Shown here piece after piece: positions 42,582-51,536 of a stretch of 52,664 nucleotides of DNA. Below the pieces are notes generated by a model, which was not told the origin of the DNA, did not search any database, and saw only the letters and a program-made list of their open reading frames with translations. Position 1 is the stretch's first letter. Each line of letters starts with the position of its first letter. Made by a program: the position numbers and the translations under genes. Origin of the DNA: a bacterium (lineage in GTDB: Bacteria; SZUA-79; Acidulodesulfobacterales; Acidulodesulfobacteraceae); contig DAHVNW010000009.1 in NCBI GenBank assembly GCA_027319095.1, positions 1 to 52,664 of the forward strand, written 5' to 3'.

Positions 42582-43772
42582 TTGGAAAAAGCAAAAATAA
42601 AGACCGACAATGATTTGATAGGATATATAAAAGAAGTAGGCGAAAGTAATTTTAAGAAATGTTTTCAGTGCGGAACCTGTTCCGCCGTTTGTCCGTTATC
42701 GACCGAAGACAGGCCTTTTCCAAGAAAAGAAATGATTTGGACGGGCTGGGGATTAAAAGAAAAGCTTGCGTCCGACCTTGACCCGTGGCTTTGCTATTAC
42801 TGCGGAGAATGTTCGAAGAATTGTCCCAGAAAAGCCGAACCCGGCGAATTAATGATGTCCCTCAGGCGTTTTTTAATAAGCGCGTATGACTGGACGGGAA
42901 TATCTAAAATTTTATATAAATTTAAATATGCCGAATATATAGCAATATTAATCGTCGCACTTGGGGTTTTAATCGAATGGGCTGCGGTTTTCGGATTGTA
43001 TCCCGCGGCAGGCGCTTCTTTGGGACAGGCGGTATCCCCCGATAAAATAGATTACTTTTTTGACTGGCCGATTACGGTATTTCTCGGCGTAATGTTGACG
43101 TCGTTTATTTATAATATGTTCAGGAAAACCGTTTTGAGCGGAGGCGGCGTTAAAATTCCTTTAAAAGTATACTTTACCGAAGCATGGTCGCTCGTTTTTA
43201 ATTTTTTTACGCAATACAGGTATTCCAAATGCGACGACTCCGAGGAAACCGCTTCTAAGAAATTAGCATCCGGAAAATATAATTTTTGGCTGACCCATCT
43301 GCTTCTTATGATTAGCTATGTAGTATTATTCGCCGGCATCGTATTCTTCTTAGGCTGGTTTCAGGCGGAAAACAGCCTTCCTTATCTGCATATAATATTG
43401 TTCGATTATTTTGCAAGCATAGGACTTATGTTCGGCACGGTATATTTTATGATTAAAAGGCTTACTAAAAAAATAGAAAGAAGCAAATTTTCGCATCATA
43501 CCGATTGGATGTTCGTAATCCTACTATTTTTAACTGGACTTAGCGGAATAATACTTCGTGCGTCAATTGTATATCATTTTGCAGTTTCTACTATATTTTA
43601 CATATATCTTATACATCTTATGATTTTATTCCCTATGCTTGTAATAGAAGTTCCGTTTTCAAAATGGTCTCATTTAGCATACAGGCCCGTTGCAATTTAT
43701 TTTGCCAATTTAAAGGAAAAAGCCAAAAGCCTTAATCTTGGCAATAGCGAAAACGCCGAAATTAGAAATTAA
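42582..43772 (+). CDS. qmoC: QmoC, membrane iron-sulfur cytochrome b subunit
   Basis: About 396 residues. The N-terminal HdrC-like part has CFQCGTCSAVCPLS and CYYCGECSKNCPRKAEP; the C-terminal part has about six membrane helices of the NarI/b-type cytochrome kind (HLLLMISYVVLFAGIVFF, HHTDWMFVILLFLTG). It exchanges electrons with quinones. The TTG at 42582 is chosen because AAAGGAGG lies 5-8 bases upstream; the in-frame ATG at 42510 would overlap qmoB by 29 bases and lacks a site. Confidence 0.95.
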   Translation: MEKAKIKTDNDLIGYIKEVGESNFKKCFQCGTCSAVCPLSTEDRPFPRKEMIWTGWGLKEKLASDLDPWLCYYCGECSKNCPRKAEPGELMMSLRRFLISAYDWTGISKILYKFKYAEYIAILIVALGVLIEWAAVFGLYPAAGASLGQAVSPDKIDYFFDWPITVFLGVMLTSFIYNMFRKTVLSGGGVKIPLKVYFTEAWSLVFNFFTQYRYSKCDDSEETASKKLASGKYNFWLTHLLLMISYVVLFAGIVFFLGWFQAENSLPYLHIILFDYFASIGLMFGTVYFMIKRLTKKIERSKFSHHTDWMFVILLFLTGLSGIILRASIVYHFAVSTIFYIYLIHLMILFPMLVIEVPFSKWSHLAYRPVAIYFANLKEKAKSLNLGNSENAEIRN

Positions 43773-43779
43773 TTGATGT

Positions 43780-43797
43780 TTTAACATAAATGTTAAA
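43780..43797. promoter_or_regulatory. Palindrome between qmoC and hppA
   Basis: TTTAACAT-AA-ATGTTAAA, 8-bp exact arms, lies 8 bases after the qmoC stop. The tight 2-base loop suits a DNA operator better than an RNA hairpin. No binding factor is known. Confidence 0.35.
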
Positions 43798-43845
43798 TCA
43801 ATTTTAAATTTCATTAAAAAACTTAATTTAGGGGGTTTCACGGTT

Positions 43846-45921
43846 ATGAATTTATTTGACGAAGCTATGATTTTCGGAATCGTTTCGGGTCTTATCGCCG
43901 TTATATACAGTATAGCGGTTACAGTATGGGCTTTAAAGCACGACGAAGGTTCCGACAAGATGAAGGACATTGCGCGGTACATTCAGGAAGGAGCGACGGG
44001 GTTCCTTAACAGGCAATACAGGACTGTTTTTATCGTCGGCATTATTATTTTCGCTTTAATACTTATCGGCGGCATTTGGATTCATCAGTTCGGAATTTTA
44101 ACCGCATCCGGATTTGCATTAGGTTCCATTCTGTCGGCTCTTGCGGGTTATCTTGGGATGTTTAATGCGGTCAGGGCAAACGTCAGGACAGCTCAAATAG
44201 CGCATAAGGGGGTTGACCCGGCATTGAAATTTGCGTTCAAAGGCGGGTCGGTTACCGGATTAATGGTTCTTGGCTTAGGCGTGTTGGGAATATCGGTTTT
44301 TATGCTGATAGGGTACCATACAAGCGGTCTTGCAGGAGTTATAAATTCGCTTATAGGTTTTGCTTTCGGATGCAGCCTTATATCGGTTTTTGCAAGGCTT
44401 GGCGGCGGTATATATACTAAGGCCGCAGACGTAGGGGCAGATTTGGTAGGCAAGGTCGAAGCAGGCATTCCCGAAGACGATCCGAGAAATCCTGCGGTCA
44501 TAGCCGACCAGGTAGGCGATAACGTCGGCGATTGCGCGGGAATGGCGGCGGACGTTTTTGAAACGTTTGCGGTTACCATAATCGCATCGATGCTGCTAGC
44601 TTATTCGACTTTCAAGGGAGACGGAGGGACAGAATTATACAAAGCCCTTCTTTATCCTTTGCTTCTCGGTGGAATAGCCGTATTTACTTCTATTTTCGGA
44701 GTGTTTTTCGTAAGCGCTCCCACCAAAGAAAAAATTATGTCCGGATTATATAAGGGATTGTTTGCGACCGGGATAATATCCGCTATAATTTATTATTTCT
44801 TTACCGTTAATTTTATGAAAGGCGTAGGCAGTCATTCTGCTATAGACTATTATTACGCTTCTCTCGTAGGATTAGTTTTGACAGGACTTATAATAGTTAT
44901 TACCGACTATTTTACTTCCACGAGTTTTTCGCCGGTTAAAGGAATAGCCAAGGCTTCTACAACCGGACACGGAACTAATATTATTGCCGGACTTGCCGTT
45001 GGACAGATGGCTACAGCGCTTCCAGTTATAGCAATAGTATTCGGCATTTTGTTATCGTATCATTTTGCGGGATTTTACGGCATAGCAGTTGCGGTTTCGA
45101 GCATGCTTTCCATGGCGGGTATGGTTATCGCCGTAGATTCGTTCGGGCCTATTACCGATAATGCCGGCGGCATTGCGGAAATGAGCGAACTTCCCCCGGA
45201 CGTCAGGGAAACGACCGACGCTCTGGATGCCGTAGGAAATACTACAAAAGCGGTAACCAAAGGATACGCTATAGGTTCTGCCGCTCTTGCAGCCATAGTC
45301 CTTTTCGGAGAATATGCAAAATTAATAGGGAGGGGGAGTATTTTATATTCTTTTTCGATATCTAAGCCTCAAGTGTTAATAGGGCTTTTCTTGGGCGCAA
45401 TGCTCCCTTATATATTCGGTTCTTTAGCGATGAAAGCGGTCGGTAAAGCTGCTGGCGACATCGTAGTCGAAGTTAGAAGACAGTTTAAAGAAATTACGGG
45501 GCTTATGGAAGGAAAACCCGGCGTTAAAGCCGAATACGGCAAATGCGTCGATATAGTTACTAAATCGTCTTTAAGGGAAATGATACTTCCTGCTTTCATA
45601 CCCATCGCAGCTCCTATAATTTTCGGCTTGACTATGGGTCCGCAGGTTCTAGGCGGCATGCTTCTCGGAACTATCATATCAGGCTTGTTTGTCGCAATTT
45701 CTATGACGAGCGGCGGTGCGGCATGGGATAACGCCAAAAAGCTTATAGAGAAAGGTTTATACGGAGGCAAGGGAAGCGAGGCTCACAAAGCGGCGGTAAC
45801 CGGCGATACCGTAGGCGATCCTTATAAAGACACTGCCGGTCCCGCTATTAACCCCATGATTAAAGTCGTAAATATTTTTACGATTTTAATCATTCCGATA
45901 GTTTTATTGCTGTGGCATTAA
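43846..45921 (+). CDS. hppA: Membrane-bound proton-pumping pyrophosphatase
   Basis: A 691-residue integral membrane enzyme with about 15-16 helices that hydrolyses pyrophosphate and pumps protons. Substrate motifs: [42 protein letters not shown] and [10 protein letters not shown], plus [24 protein letters not shown] carries the lysine typical of potassium-independent enzymes, where potassium-dependent ones have alanine. It is placed after qmoC, and with sat it would recover energy from the pyrophosphate made during sulfate activation. A G-rich hairpin terminator follows. Confidence 0.97.
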   Translation: MNLFDEAMIFGIVSGLIAVIYSIAVTVWALKHDEGSDKMKDIARYIQEGATGFLNRQYRTVFIVGIIIFALILIGGIWIHQFGILTASGFALGSILSALAGYLGMFNAVRANVRTAQIAHKGVDPALKFAFKGGSVTGLMVLGLGVLGISVFMLIGYHTSGLAGVINSLIGFAFGCSLISVFARLGGGIYTKAADVGADLVGKVEAGIPEDDPRNPAVIADQVGDNVGDCAGMAADVFETFAVTIIASMLLAYSTFKGDGGTELYKALLYPLLLGGIAVFTSIFGVFFVSAPTKEKIMSGLYKGLFATGIISAIIYYFFTVNFMKGVGSHSAIDYYYASLVGLVLTGLIIVITDYFTSTSFSPVKGIAKASTTGHGTNIIAGLAVGQMATALPVIAIVFGILLSYHFAGFYGIAVAVSSMLSMAGMVIAVDSFGPITDNAGGIAEMSELPPDVRETTDALDAVGNTTKAVTKGYAIGSAALAAIVLFGEYAKLIGRGSILYSFSISKPQVLIGLFLGAMLPYIFGSLAMKAVGKAAGDIVVEVRRQFKEITGLMEGKPGVKAEYGKCVDIVTKSSLREMILPAFIPIAAPIIFGLTMGPQVLGGMLLGTIISGLFVAISMTSGGAAWDNAKKLIEKGLYGGKGSEAHKAAVTGDTVGDPYKDTAGPAINPMIKVVNIFTILIIPIVLLLWH

Positions 45922-45938
45922 TAAAGTTTTTCCTTTAT

Positions 45939-45970
45939 CCCCTCCCTTTATGGGAGGGGGGGGGTATTTT
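45939..45970 (+). terminator. Rho-independent terminator after hppA
   Basis: CCCCTCCC (45939-45946) pairs with GGGAGGGG (45952-45959) around a 5-base loop, with further G residues and then TATTTTATTT. It separates hppA from the convergent tadA gene. Confidence 0.75.
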
Positions 45971-45973
45971 ATT

Positions 45974-46420
45974 TCAGTATCTTGACGATTCCCTCTTTGA
46001 CTTAAAAAAAGATTTAAGCATATTAGAAGATTCTTCTTCCATAATTCCGGAAACTATTTCTATTTTTCCGGCAAGGGTTGACATTGACGACCCGCCTTTA
46101 GGATCCGGCGCCGCATAGACCAAACGCGGTATTCTCGATAGAATAATTGCTCCGCAGCACATTATACATGGTTCTAAAGTTACATATATCGAACATTCGT
46201 CCAGTCTCCAGTTTTTTAGTTTGCTTTGCGCTTCTAAAATTGCGTTAATTTCGGCATGCCGTATGCAGGATATGTCTTTTTCCACGGTATTAAAGCCGGA
46301 AGATATAATTTCTCCTTTCCTGCCAACTATTACGGCGCCTACGGGAACCTCGTCTGATTTCAACGCTTTTTCGGCTTCTTTAAGGGAAACCTCCATAAAA
46401 TATTTATCGTCTAAAGTCAT
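45974..46420 (-). CDS. tadA: tRNA-specific adenosine deaminase TadA
   Basis: A 148-residue zinc deaminase that converts adenosine 34 to inosine in tRNA-Arg. The zinc site is seen as RHAEINAI (His, and the catalytic Glu) and TLEPCIMCCGAI (PCxxC). EVPVGAVIV in the N-terminal half and AAPDPKGG are family features. The C-terminal helix ends near the hppA terminator. The ATG at 46420 has an AAAGGA element upstream. It is convergent with hppA. Confidence 0.94.
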   Translation of the reverse strand: MTLDDKYFMEVSLKEAEKALKSDEVPVGAVIVGRKGEIISSGFNTVEKDISCIRHAEINAILEAQSKLKNWRLDECSIYVTLEPCIMCCGAIILSRIPRLVYAAPDPKGGSSMSTLAGKIEIVSGIMEEESSNMLKSFFKSKRESSRY

Positions 46421-46586
46421 AAAAAGGATTTAAAGGATAAATTTAATAAAGCAATAATATTAATTAATAATATTAAATAATAATTGAAATTTATACGTAT
46501 ATTGTGATATAAACAATATTGTATTAAAATTTTTATGATAATTGCAAATCGTTAAGGCATTTTTTTTAATTAAAGTAATTTTGCTT

Positions 46587-47459
46587 ATGAGCGAAAGGCT
46601 TCCCGAATATTTAAAAAATGAAATCTTAAAAATAAAACATAGAAAAGATATTTTCGAGACTTCTAAAATTTTAAAAGAAAAAAAGCTTAATACCGTTTGT
46701 TCTTCTTCGAGGTGCCCCAATCTTAATCTTTGTTTTTCAAATAAAACCGCTACCTTTTTAATTCTTGGCGATAAATGCACCAGAAAATGCCCTTTCTGCA
46801 ATATCGGCTATGCAGATTTTGCAATGGCCGTCGATGTTTTAGAGCCGCAAAAAGTCGCGTATGCCGTTAAATCTTTAAACCTGAAGCATGCCGTAATAAC
46901 CATGGTAACAAGAGACGATTTGAAAGACGGCGGCGCAGGCATTTTAATAAAAACCGTCGAAGAAATAAGAAATACTACAGAATGTCGAATAATCGAGGTA
47001 TTAACCTCCGATTTTAGGGGCGACGAAAAATCCGTTTTAGAAATAGCAGAAAGCGGTATCGATATTTTCGGTCATAACGTCGAAACAGTGGAGCGGCTGT
47101 ATCCGCTTATAAGGCCTTCCGGTTCCTATGCGCGCTCTTTAAAATTATTGAAGGCGGCAAAGAAAAAAAAACAGGGCATTATTACGAAATCCGGTATTAT
47201 GGCTGGACTAGGGGAGAGCGACGAAGAGATTTTTAGAACCATCGACGACATGATAGATAACGGAGTAGAGTTTATTACCATAGGCCAATATTTAAGGCCG
47301 TCGCTTAGAAATATCGACGTCGCGCGTTATGTTTCTTTAAATAAGTTCATCGAATATAAAAAATATGCAAAAAATAAAGGCGCAAAAAGCGTATTTTCGG
47401 CTCCGCTCGTTAGAAGTTCTTTCGGCGCGGAAAAATTTTTCAACCATTCGGCTTGTTAG
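46587..47459 (+). CDS. lipA: Lipoyl synthase LipA
   Basis: A 290-residue radical SAM enzyme that inserts two sulfurs into octanoyl-protein. It has both cluster motifs: CSSSRCPNLNLC (C-x4-C-x5-C, auxiliary cluster) and CTRKCPFC (C-x3-C-x2-C, radical SAM). VTMVTRDDLKDGGA-type region, FGHNVETVERLY and the closing RSSFGAEKFF (RSSY-like serine ligand) are present. The ATG at 46587 fits the family start; an in-frame ATG at 46542 would add 15 hydrophobic residues. Confidence 0.95.
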   Translation: MSERLPEYLKNEILKIKHRKDIFETSKILKEKKLNTVCSSSRCPNLNLCFSNKTATFLILGDKCTRKCPFCNIGYADFAMAVDVLEPQKVAYAVKSLNLKHAVITMVTRDDLKDGGAGILIKTVEEIRNTTECRIIEVLTSDFRGDEKSVLEIAESGIDIFGHNVETVERLYPLIRPSGSYARSLKLLKAAKKKKQGIITKSGIMAGLGESDEEIFRTIDDMIDNGVEFITIGQYLRPSLRNIDVARYVSLNKFIEYKKYAKNKGAKSVFSAPLVRSSFGAEKFFNHSAC

Positions 47460-47583
47460 ATGTTAGTTTGTTTATAACAGCCGTATTTTTCCCAGTTTTA
47501 AATTTTATTAATTTTATTATTTATATTAATTCGATAAAATAATATAATATATATTGTTTTTTGTTATTGCGGAGAGATTTATA

Positions 47584-48813
47584 ATGATAAAAGATTTCGA
47601 AACTATTAAAAGGCTTCCTCCTTACGTTTTTGCGGAAGTAAACAAAATAAAAATGGAAGCAAGGTCGCGAGGGGAGGATATAATTGATTTGGGAATGGGC
47701 AATCCCGATTCCCCTACCCCTGATTATATCGTAGAAAAATTAATAGAAGCGTCTAAAAATCCAAAAAACCATAGATATTCGGTTTCGCGCGGAATATTCA
47801 AACTTAGGCTTGCCATAGTAAATATGTATAAGCGCAATTACGGCGTCGAACTGGACCCGGATTCCGAAGCCATAGTAACTATGGGAATAAAAGAAGGCTT
47901 AAGCCATCTTATGCTTGCGATTATCAATAAAGGCGATGTCGCTTTCGTGCCTAATCCTACGTACCCTATACACGCCTACAGCGTAATTATTGCCGGAGGC
48001 GACGTCAGGAGCATACCTTTAATTCCCGGCGAAGATTTTTTCGAGCATCTTATGACAGCGCTTAAGCAGACCTGGCCGAAACCGAAAGCCATAGTCTTAA
48101 GTTTTCCCCATAACCCTACGACGGTTACGGTGGAGCTTGATTTTTTCGAGAAACTTGTCGATTTTGCCAAAGAAAACGGCATATATATAATTCACGACAA
48201 TGCATACGCCGATTTAACTTTCGACGGCTATAAAGCGCCGAGTTTTTTGCAGGTCGAGGGAGCTAAAGACGTCGGAATAGAATTTTTTTCAATGTCGAAA
48301 AGTTACAGCATGGCAGGGTTTAGAGTCGGATATGCTTTAGGCAGCCCGGTTCTTGTCAATGCGCTTTCCAGAATTAAAAGTTATTTGGACTACGGGATGT
48401 TTCAGCCCGTCCAGATAGCGTCCATTATCGCCTTAAACGAAGAAATGCAGCATAATGCCATAAACGATATGGTTTTGCATTATAAGAAAAGAAGGGACGT
48501 ATTAATAGAAAGCTTTAGATTTGCGGGCTGGAATATAGAAAAACCCAAGGCAACCATGTTCGTATGGGGAAAAATTCCAAGCCGGTTCTTAGATTCAGGA
48601 ATTAAATCACTCGAATTTTCGAAGCTATTACTGGAAAAAGCCAAAGTTGCCGTTTCTCCAGGTATAGGATTCGGAGAATACGGCGACGAGTATGTCCGTT
48701 TTGCCCTCGTGGAAAACGAAATGCGCATAAGGCAGGCATCTAAAGGAATAAAGCATTTCATAAACAGCGAAGAATTTTTGCCGAAACCTGTTTATAAAGC
48801 ATATAAAATTTAA
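47584..48813 (+). CDS. alaC: AlaC-like PLP-dependent aminotransferase
   Basis: About 409 residues, class I aminotransferase. [53 protein letters not shown] and the PLP-lysine segment [15 protein letters not shown] match the AlaC/LL-diaminopimelate-type subgroup that is often found beside homoserine dehydrogenase. Glutamate-pyruvate transfer is the likeliest role. GGAGAG precedes the ATG at 47584; an in-frame ATG at 47554 is less likely. hom, thrC and apgM follow on the same strand. Confidence 0.88.
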   Translation: MIKDFETIKRLPPYVFAEVNKIKMEARSRGEDIIDLGMGNPDSPTPDYIVEKLIEASKNPKNHRYSVSRGIFKLRLAIVNMYKRNYGVELDPDSEAIVTMGIKEGLSHLMLAIINKGDVAFVPNPTYPIHAYSVIIAGGDVRSIPLIPGEDFFEHLMTALKQTWPKPKAIVLSFPHNPTTVTVELDFFEKLVDFAKENGIYIIHDNAYADLTFDGYKAPSFLQVEGAKDVGIEFFSMSKSYSMAGFRVGYALGSPVLVNALSRIKSYLDYGMFQPVQIASIIALNEEMQHNAINDMVLHYKKRRDVLIESFRFAGWNIEKPKATMFVWGKIPSRFLDSGIKSLEFSKLLLEKAKVAVSPGIGFGEYGDEYVRFALVENEMRIRQASKGIKHFINSEEFLPKPVYKAYKI

Positions 48814-48828
48814 AGATCTTAATCTGCG

Positions 48829-48970
48829 GTTAGAATTTATTTTTTTATCAATTAACTTATTTATTCTTCCGGATTAGCATCTTTGTTTGCTAAAAAACAA
48901 TGTTTTGTAAAGCGCGCAAACAAAGATATGCCGTACTAAGTGCCGATTATGCAGAAAATAAATTTCTAAC
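48829..48970. repeat. Nested long inverted repeat upstream of hom
   Basis: Outer arms 48829-48843 and 48955-48970 (15 bp, one extra base on the right) enclose inner arms 48877-48890 and 48916-48931 (14 bp, two extra bases on the right). It lies in the 193-base gap before the homoserine dehydrogenase gene. It may be a structured mRNA leader or a small non-autonomous mobile element; no transposase is near. Confidence 0.55.
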
Positions 48971-49006
48971 GGCGGATGAAGGTAAAGGTTAAAATTTAAT
49001 TTATTT

Positions 49007-50314
49007 ATGGATATAAAAAGAGAAATTAATATCGGACTTTTGGGTTTTGGAACGGTTGCTTCGAGCTTTTATCACATATTTTCTGAACAAAAAAAAGAGC
49101 TTGGCTCCATATTTTCCATTCCTATAAATATAAAAAAGATATTCACGCGCGGGAGCGGACATCCCGTTCCTGAAAACATCAAGAAACTGACGGTTAAAAA
49201 TGCCGGCGATATATTGGAAGACGGAAGCATAGACATAGTAATCGAACTCATTGGAGGTATTCAGCCCGCCGGAGATTTTATAATTAAAGCCGTTTCGAAC
49301 GGAAAAAGCATCATTACCGCAAATAAGGCGCTTTTAGCGGAACATGGCGAAGAAATTTTTAAAAAGTGTACGGAAAAAAAAGCGCATATAGGATTCGAGG
49401 CAGCCGTAGGCGGAGGAATACCGATACTTAGGGCGATAAAAAATGGACTTGCCGGCGATAAAGTGAAATCGGTTTATTCGATAATCAACGGAACCTCTAA
49501 TTTTATATTGTCTAAAATGACTAACGAAGGGGGAAAATTCGGGGACGTATTAAAAAAGGCGCAGGAAAGGGGGTATGCAGAAGCCGATCCATCGCTCGAT
49601 ATAAATGGTACCGACAGCGCCCATAAGATTGCAATTTTAGGAAGGCTTGCTTTTTCTACCAGTTTATCCATGGCAGACATTATAATCGAAGGTATAGAAA
49701 ATATAACCCAGTTAGACATAAGTTTCGCTAAAGAACTTGGATATACCGTGAAACTGCTCGGAATTCTTAAAAACGAAGATTCGAAAATAGAAGCAAGGGT
49801 GCATCCCACCTTAATACCTTCTTCGAGCCTTTTGTCAAAAATCGACGGAGTATTTAACGCTTTTTTAGTAAACGCAAAATTTGCCGGACCATTAAGTATT
49901 ACCGGTTACGGCGCAGGCGGAAACCCGACTGCAAGCGCGGTCATGGGCGACGTAATCGAAATAGTTTCGAGATTAGTTAACGGCGATATCCATCAAGATT
50001 TTATTATTTCTAAAATTAAGAATAAACTTAACGTTAAAAGTAAAAAAGAGATAATTTCAAGATATTATCTTAGATTTTCTGCCATAGACAGGCCGGGTGT
50101 GCTTTCCAAAATATCGGGAATTCTGGGCGAAAACTTTATAAGCATTAGTTCCATGATTCAAAAGGGAAGAAAAGTCGAAGGGTCTGTTCCGATAGTTATT
50201 ACGACTCACGAAGCCAACGAAGAAGAACTCTTGAAAAGCGTACGTGAATGCGACGGGTTAGACGTAATATCTGCAAAAACGACCGTGTTAAGGATAGAAG
50301 ACAATATAAGTTAA
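49007..50314 (+). CDS. hom: Homoserine dehydrogenase
   Basis: A 435-residue enzyme reducing aspartate semialdehyde to homoserine for threonine and methionine synthesis. The nucleotide-binding start is IGLLGFGTVASSFYHI; VIELIGGI, ANKALLAEHGEEIF, GFEAAVGGGIPILRAIKNGL, IINGTSNFILSKM and EADPSLDINGTDSAHKI are family segments. A C-terminal ACT domain (YLRFSAIDRPGVLSKISGIL) should bind a feedback amino acid. No strong ribosome site (GGTAAAGG lies upstream). thrC follows after 27 bases. Confidence 0.96.
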   Translation: MDIKREINIGLLGFGTVASSFYHIFSEQKKELGSIFSIPINIKKIFTRGSGHPVPENIKKLTVKNAGDILEDGSIDIVIELIGGIQPAGDFIIKAVSNGKSIITANKALLAEHGEEIFKKCTEKKAHIGFEAAVGGGIPILRAIKNGLAGDKVKSVYSIINGTSNFILSKMTNEGGKFGDVLKKAQERGYAEADPSLDINGTDSAHKIAILGRLAFSTSLSMADIIIEGIENITQLDISFAKELGYTVKLLGILKNEDSKIEARVHPTLIPSSSLLSKIDGVFNAFLVNAKFAGPLSITGYGAGGNPTASAVMGDVIEIVSRLVNGDIHQDFIISKIKNKLNVKSKKEIISRYYLRFSAIDRPGVLSKISGILGENFISISSMIQKGRKVEGSVPIVITTHEANEEELLKSVRECDGLDVISAKTTVLRIEDNIS

Positions 50315-50341
50315 AACAAAATAATGTAATTGGAGGATTGA

Positions 50342-51415
50342 TTGACTTTAAAAGACAAGTACGAAGGTATAATCAAAAGATACCGCGGTTTTTTGCCGGA
50401 AATCGACGATAAATATATCATTACCATTAACGAAGGCAATACTCCTTTAATAAAAGCAAGGAATTTAAGTAAACTTATAAATACCGATATTGAAATATAT
50501 TTTAAATATGAAGGGTTGAACCCGACCGGTTCGTTTAAGGACAGGGGTATGACTATGGCAGTATCTAAAGCCGTATCCGAAGGAACAAAAGCCGTGATTT
50601 GCGCTTCTACCGGAAATACTTCCGCTTCCGCTTCCGCTTATGCCGCAAGAGCCGGAATAAAATCTTTCGTTTTAATTCCCGAAGGAAAAATTGCTACAGG
50701 CAAGCTTTCGCAGGCATTGATTCACGGCGCGACGGTAATTCAAATTAAAGGCAATTTCGACGAAGCCTTAGTAATTACTAAAGAAATTGCAAAAGAATAT
50801 GACGTTACTTTAGTTAACTCCGTAAATCCTTTCAGGTTGGAAGGGCAAAAGACGGCAAGTTTCGAAATTGCCGACGAACTTGGATTCGCCCCAGATTACC
50901 ATATTCTCCCTGTGGGAAATGCCGGAAATATAACGGCTTATTGGAAAGGATATAAAGAATATTACGACGCAGGCAAAATAAAAAGTCTTCCAAAGATGCT
51001 CGGATTTCAGGCGGAAGGGGCTGCTCCGATAGTTTTAAACCGGATTATAGAAAAGCCTCATACCGTTGCCACGGCTATAAGAATAGGAAACCCGGCAAGC
51101 TGGCAAAAAGCCGTTGCGGCAAGAGACGAATCCGGAGGATTAATAGAATCGGTCAGCGACGAAGAAATATTAAAAGCATATTTCATGCTTGCTTCTAACG
51201 AAGGCGTATTTTGCGAACCTGCTTCTGCGATTACTCTTGCCGGTTTAATAAAACTAAGCGGACGGGGATTTTTCGAAAAAGGTTCCGTATGCGTTTTAAC
51301 CTTGACCGGGCACGGACTTAAAGATCCGGAAAATGCAATAAAAGTTTCTAAAGAACCTCTGGCGGCGCCTTGCGATAAAAATTCCGTGCTAAAGATTATG
51401 GGTTTAAATAAATAG
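50342..51415 (+). CDS. thrC: Threonine synthase
   Basis: A 357-residue PLP enzyme converting phosphohomoserine to threonine. NEGNTPLIKARNL, then GLNPTGSFKDRGMTMAVSKA with the PLP lysine K66, CASTGNTSASASAYAARAG, and VLTLTGHGLKDP near the end. The start is TTG at 50342, with GGAGG 5 bases before it (TTG at 50338 is out of frame). It follows hom in the same operon; no homoserine kinase gene is visible, though the next gene, apgM, often sits here. Confidence 0.95.
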   Translation: MTLKDKYEGIIKRYRGFLPEIDDKYIITINEGNTPLIKARNLSKLINTDIEIYFKYEGLNPTGSFKDRGMTMAVSKAVSEGTKAVICASTGNTSASASAYAARAGIKSFVLIPEGKIATGKLSQALIHGATVIQIKGNFDEALVITKEIAKEYDVTLVNSVNPFRLEGQKTASFEIADELGFAPDYHILPVGNAGNITAYWKGYKEYYDAGKIKSLPKMLGFQAEGAAPIVLNRIIEKPHTVATAIRIGNPASWQKAVAARDESGGLIESVSDEEILKAYFMLASNEGVFCEPASAITLAGLIKLSGRGFFEKGSVCVLTLTGHGLKDPENAIKVSKEPLAAPCDKNSVLKIMGLNK

Positions 51416-51536
51416 TATCCGCCCGCTATTAAAATATCTTGATGGAGGGGCGCAGGGCAGATGACGTCCTCGAAAATAATTTTTTTTTTATTCGGCAAAT
51501 TCAAGTTAATATAATTTACAGTAGAGATTTAATTAC

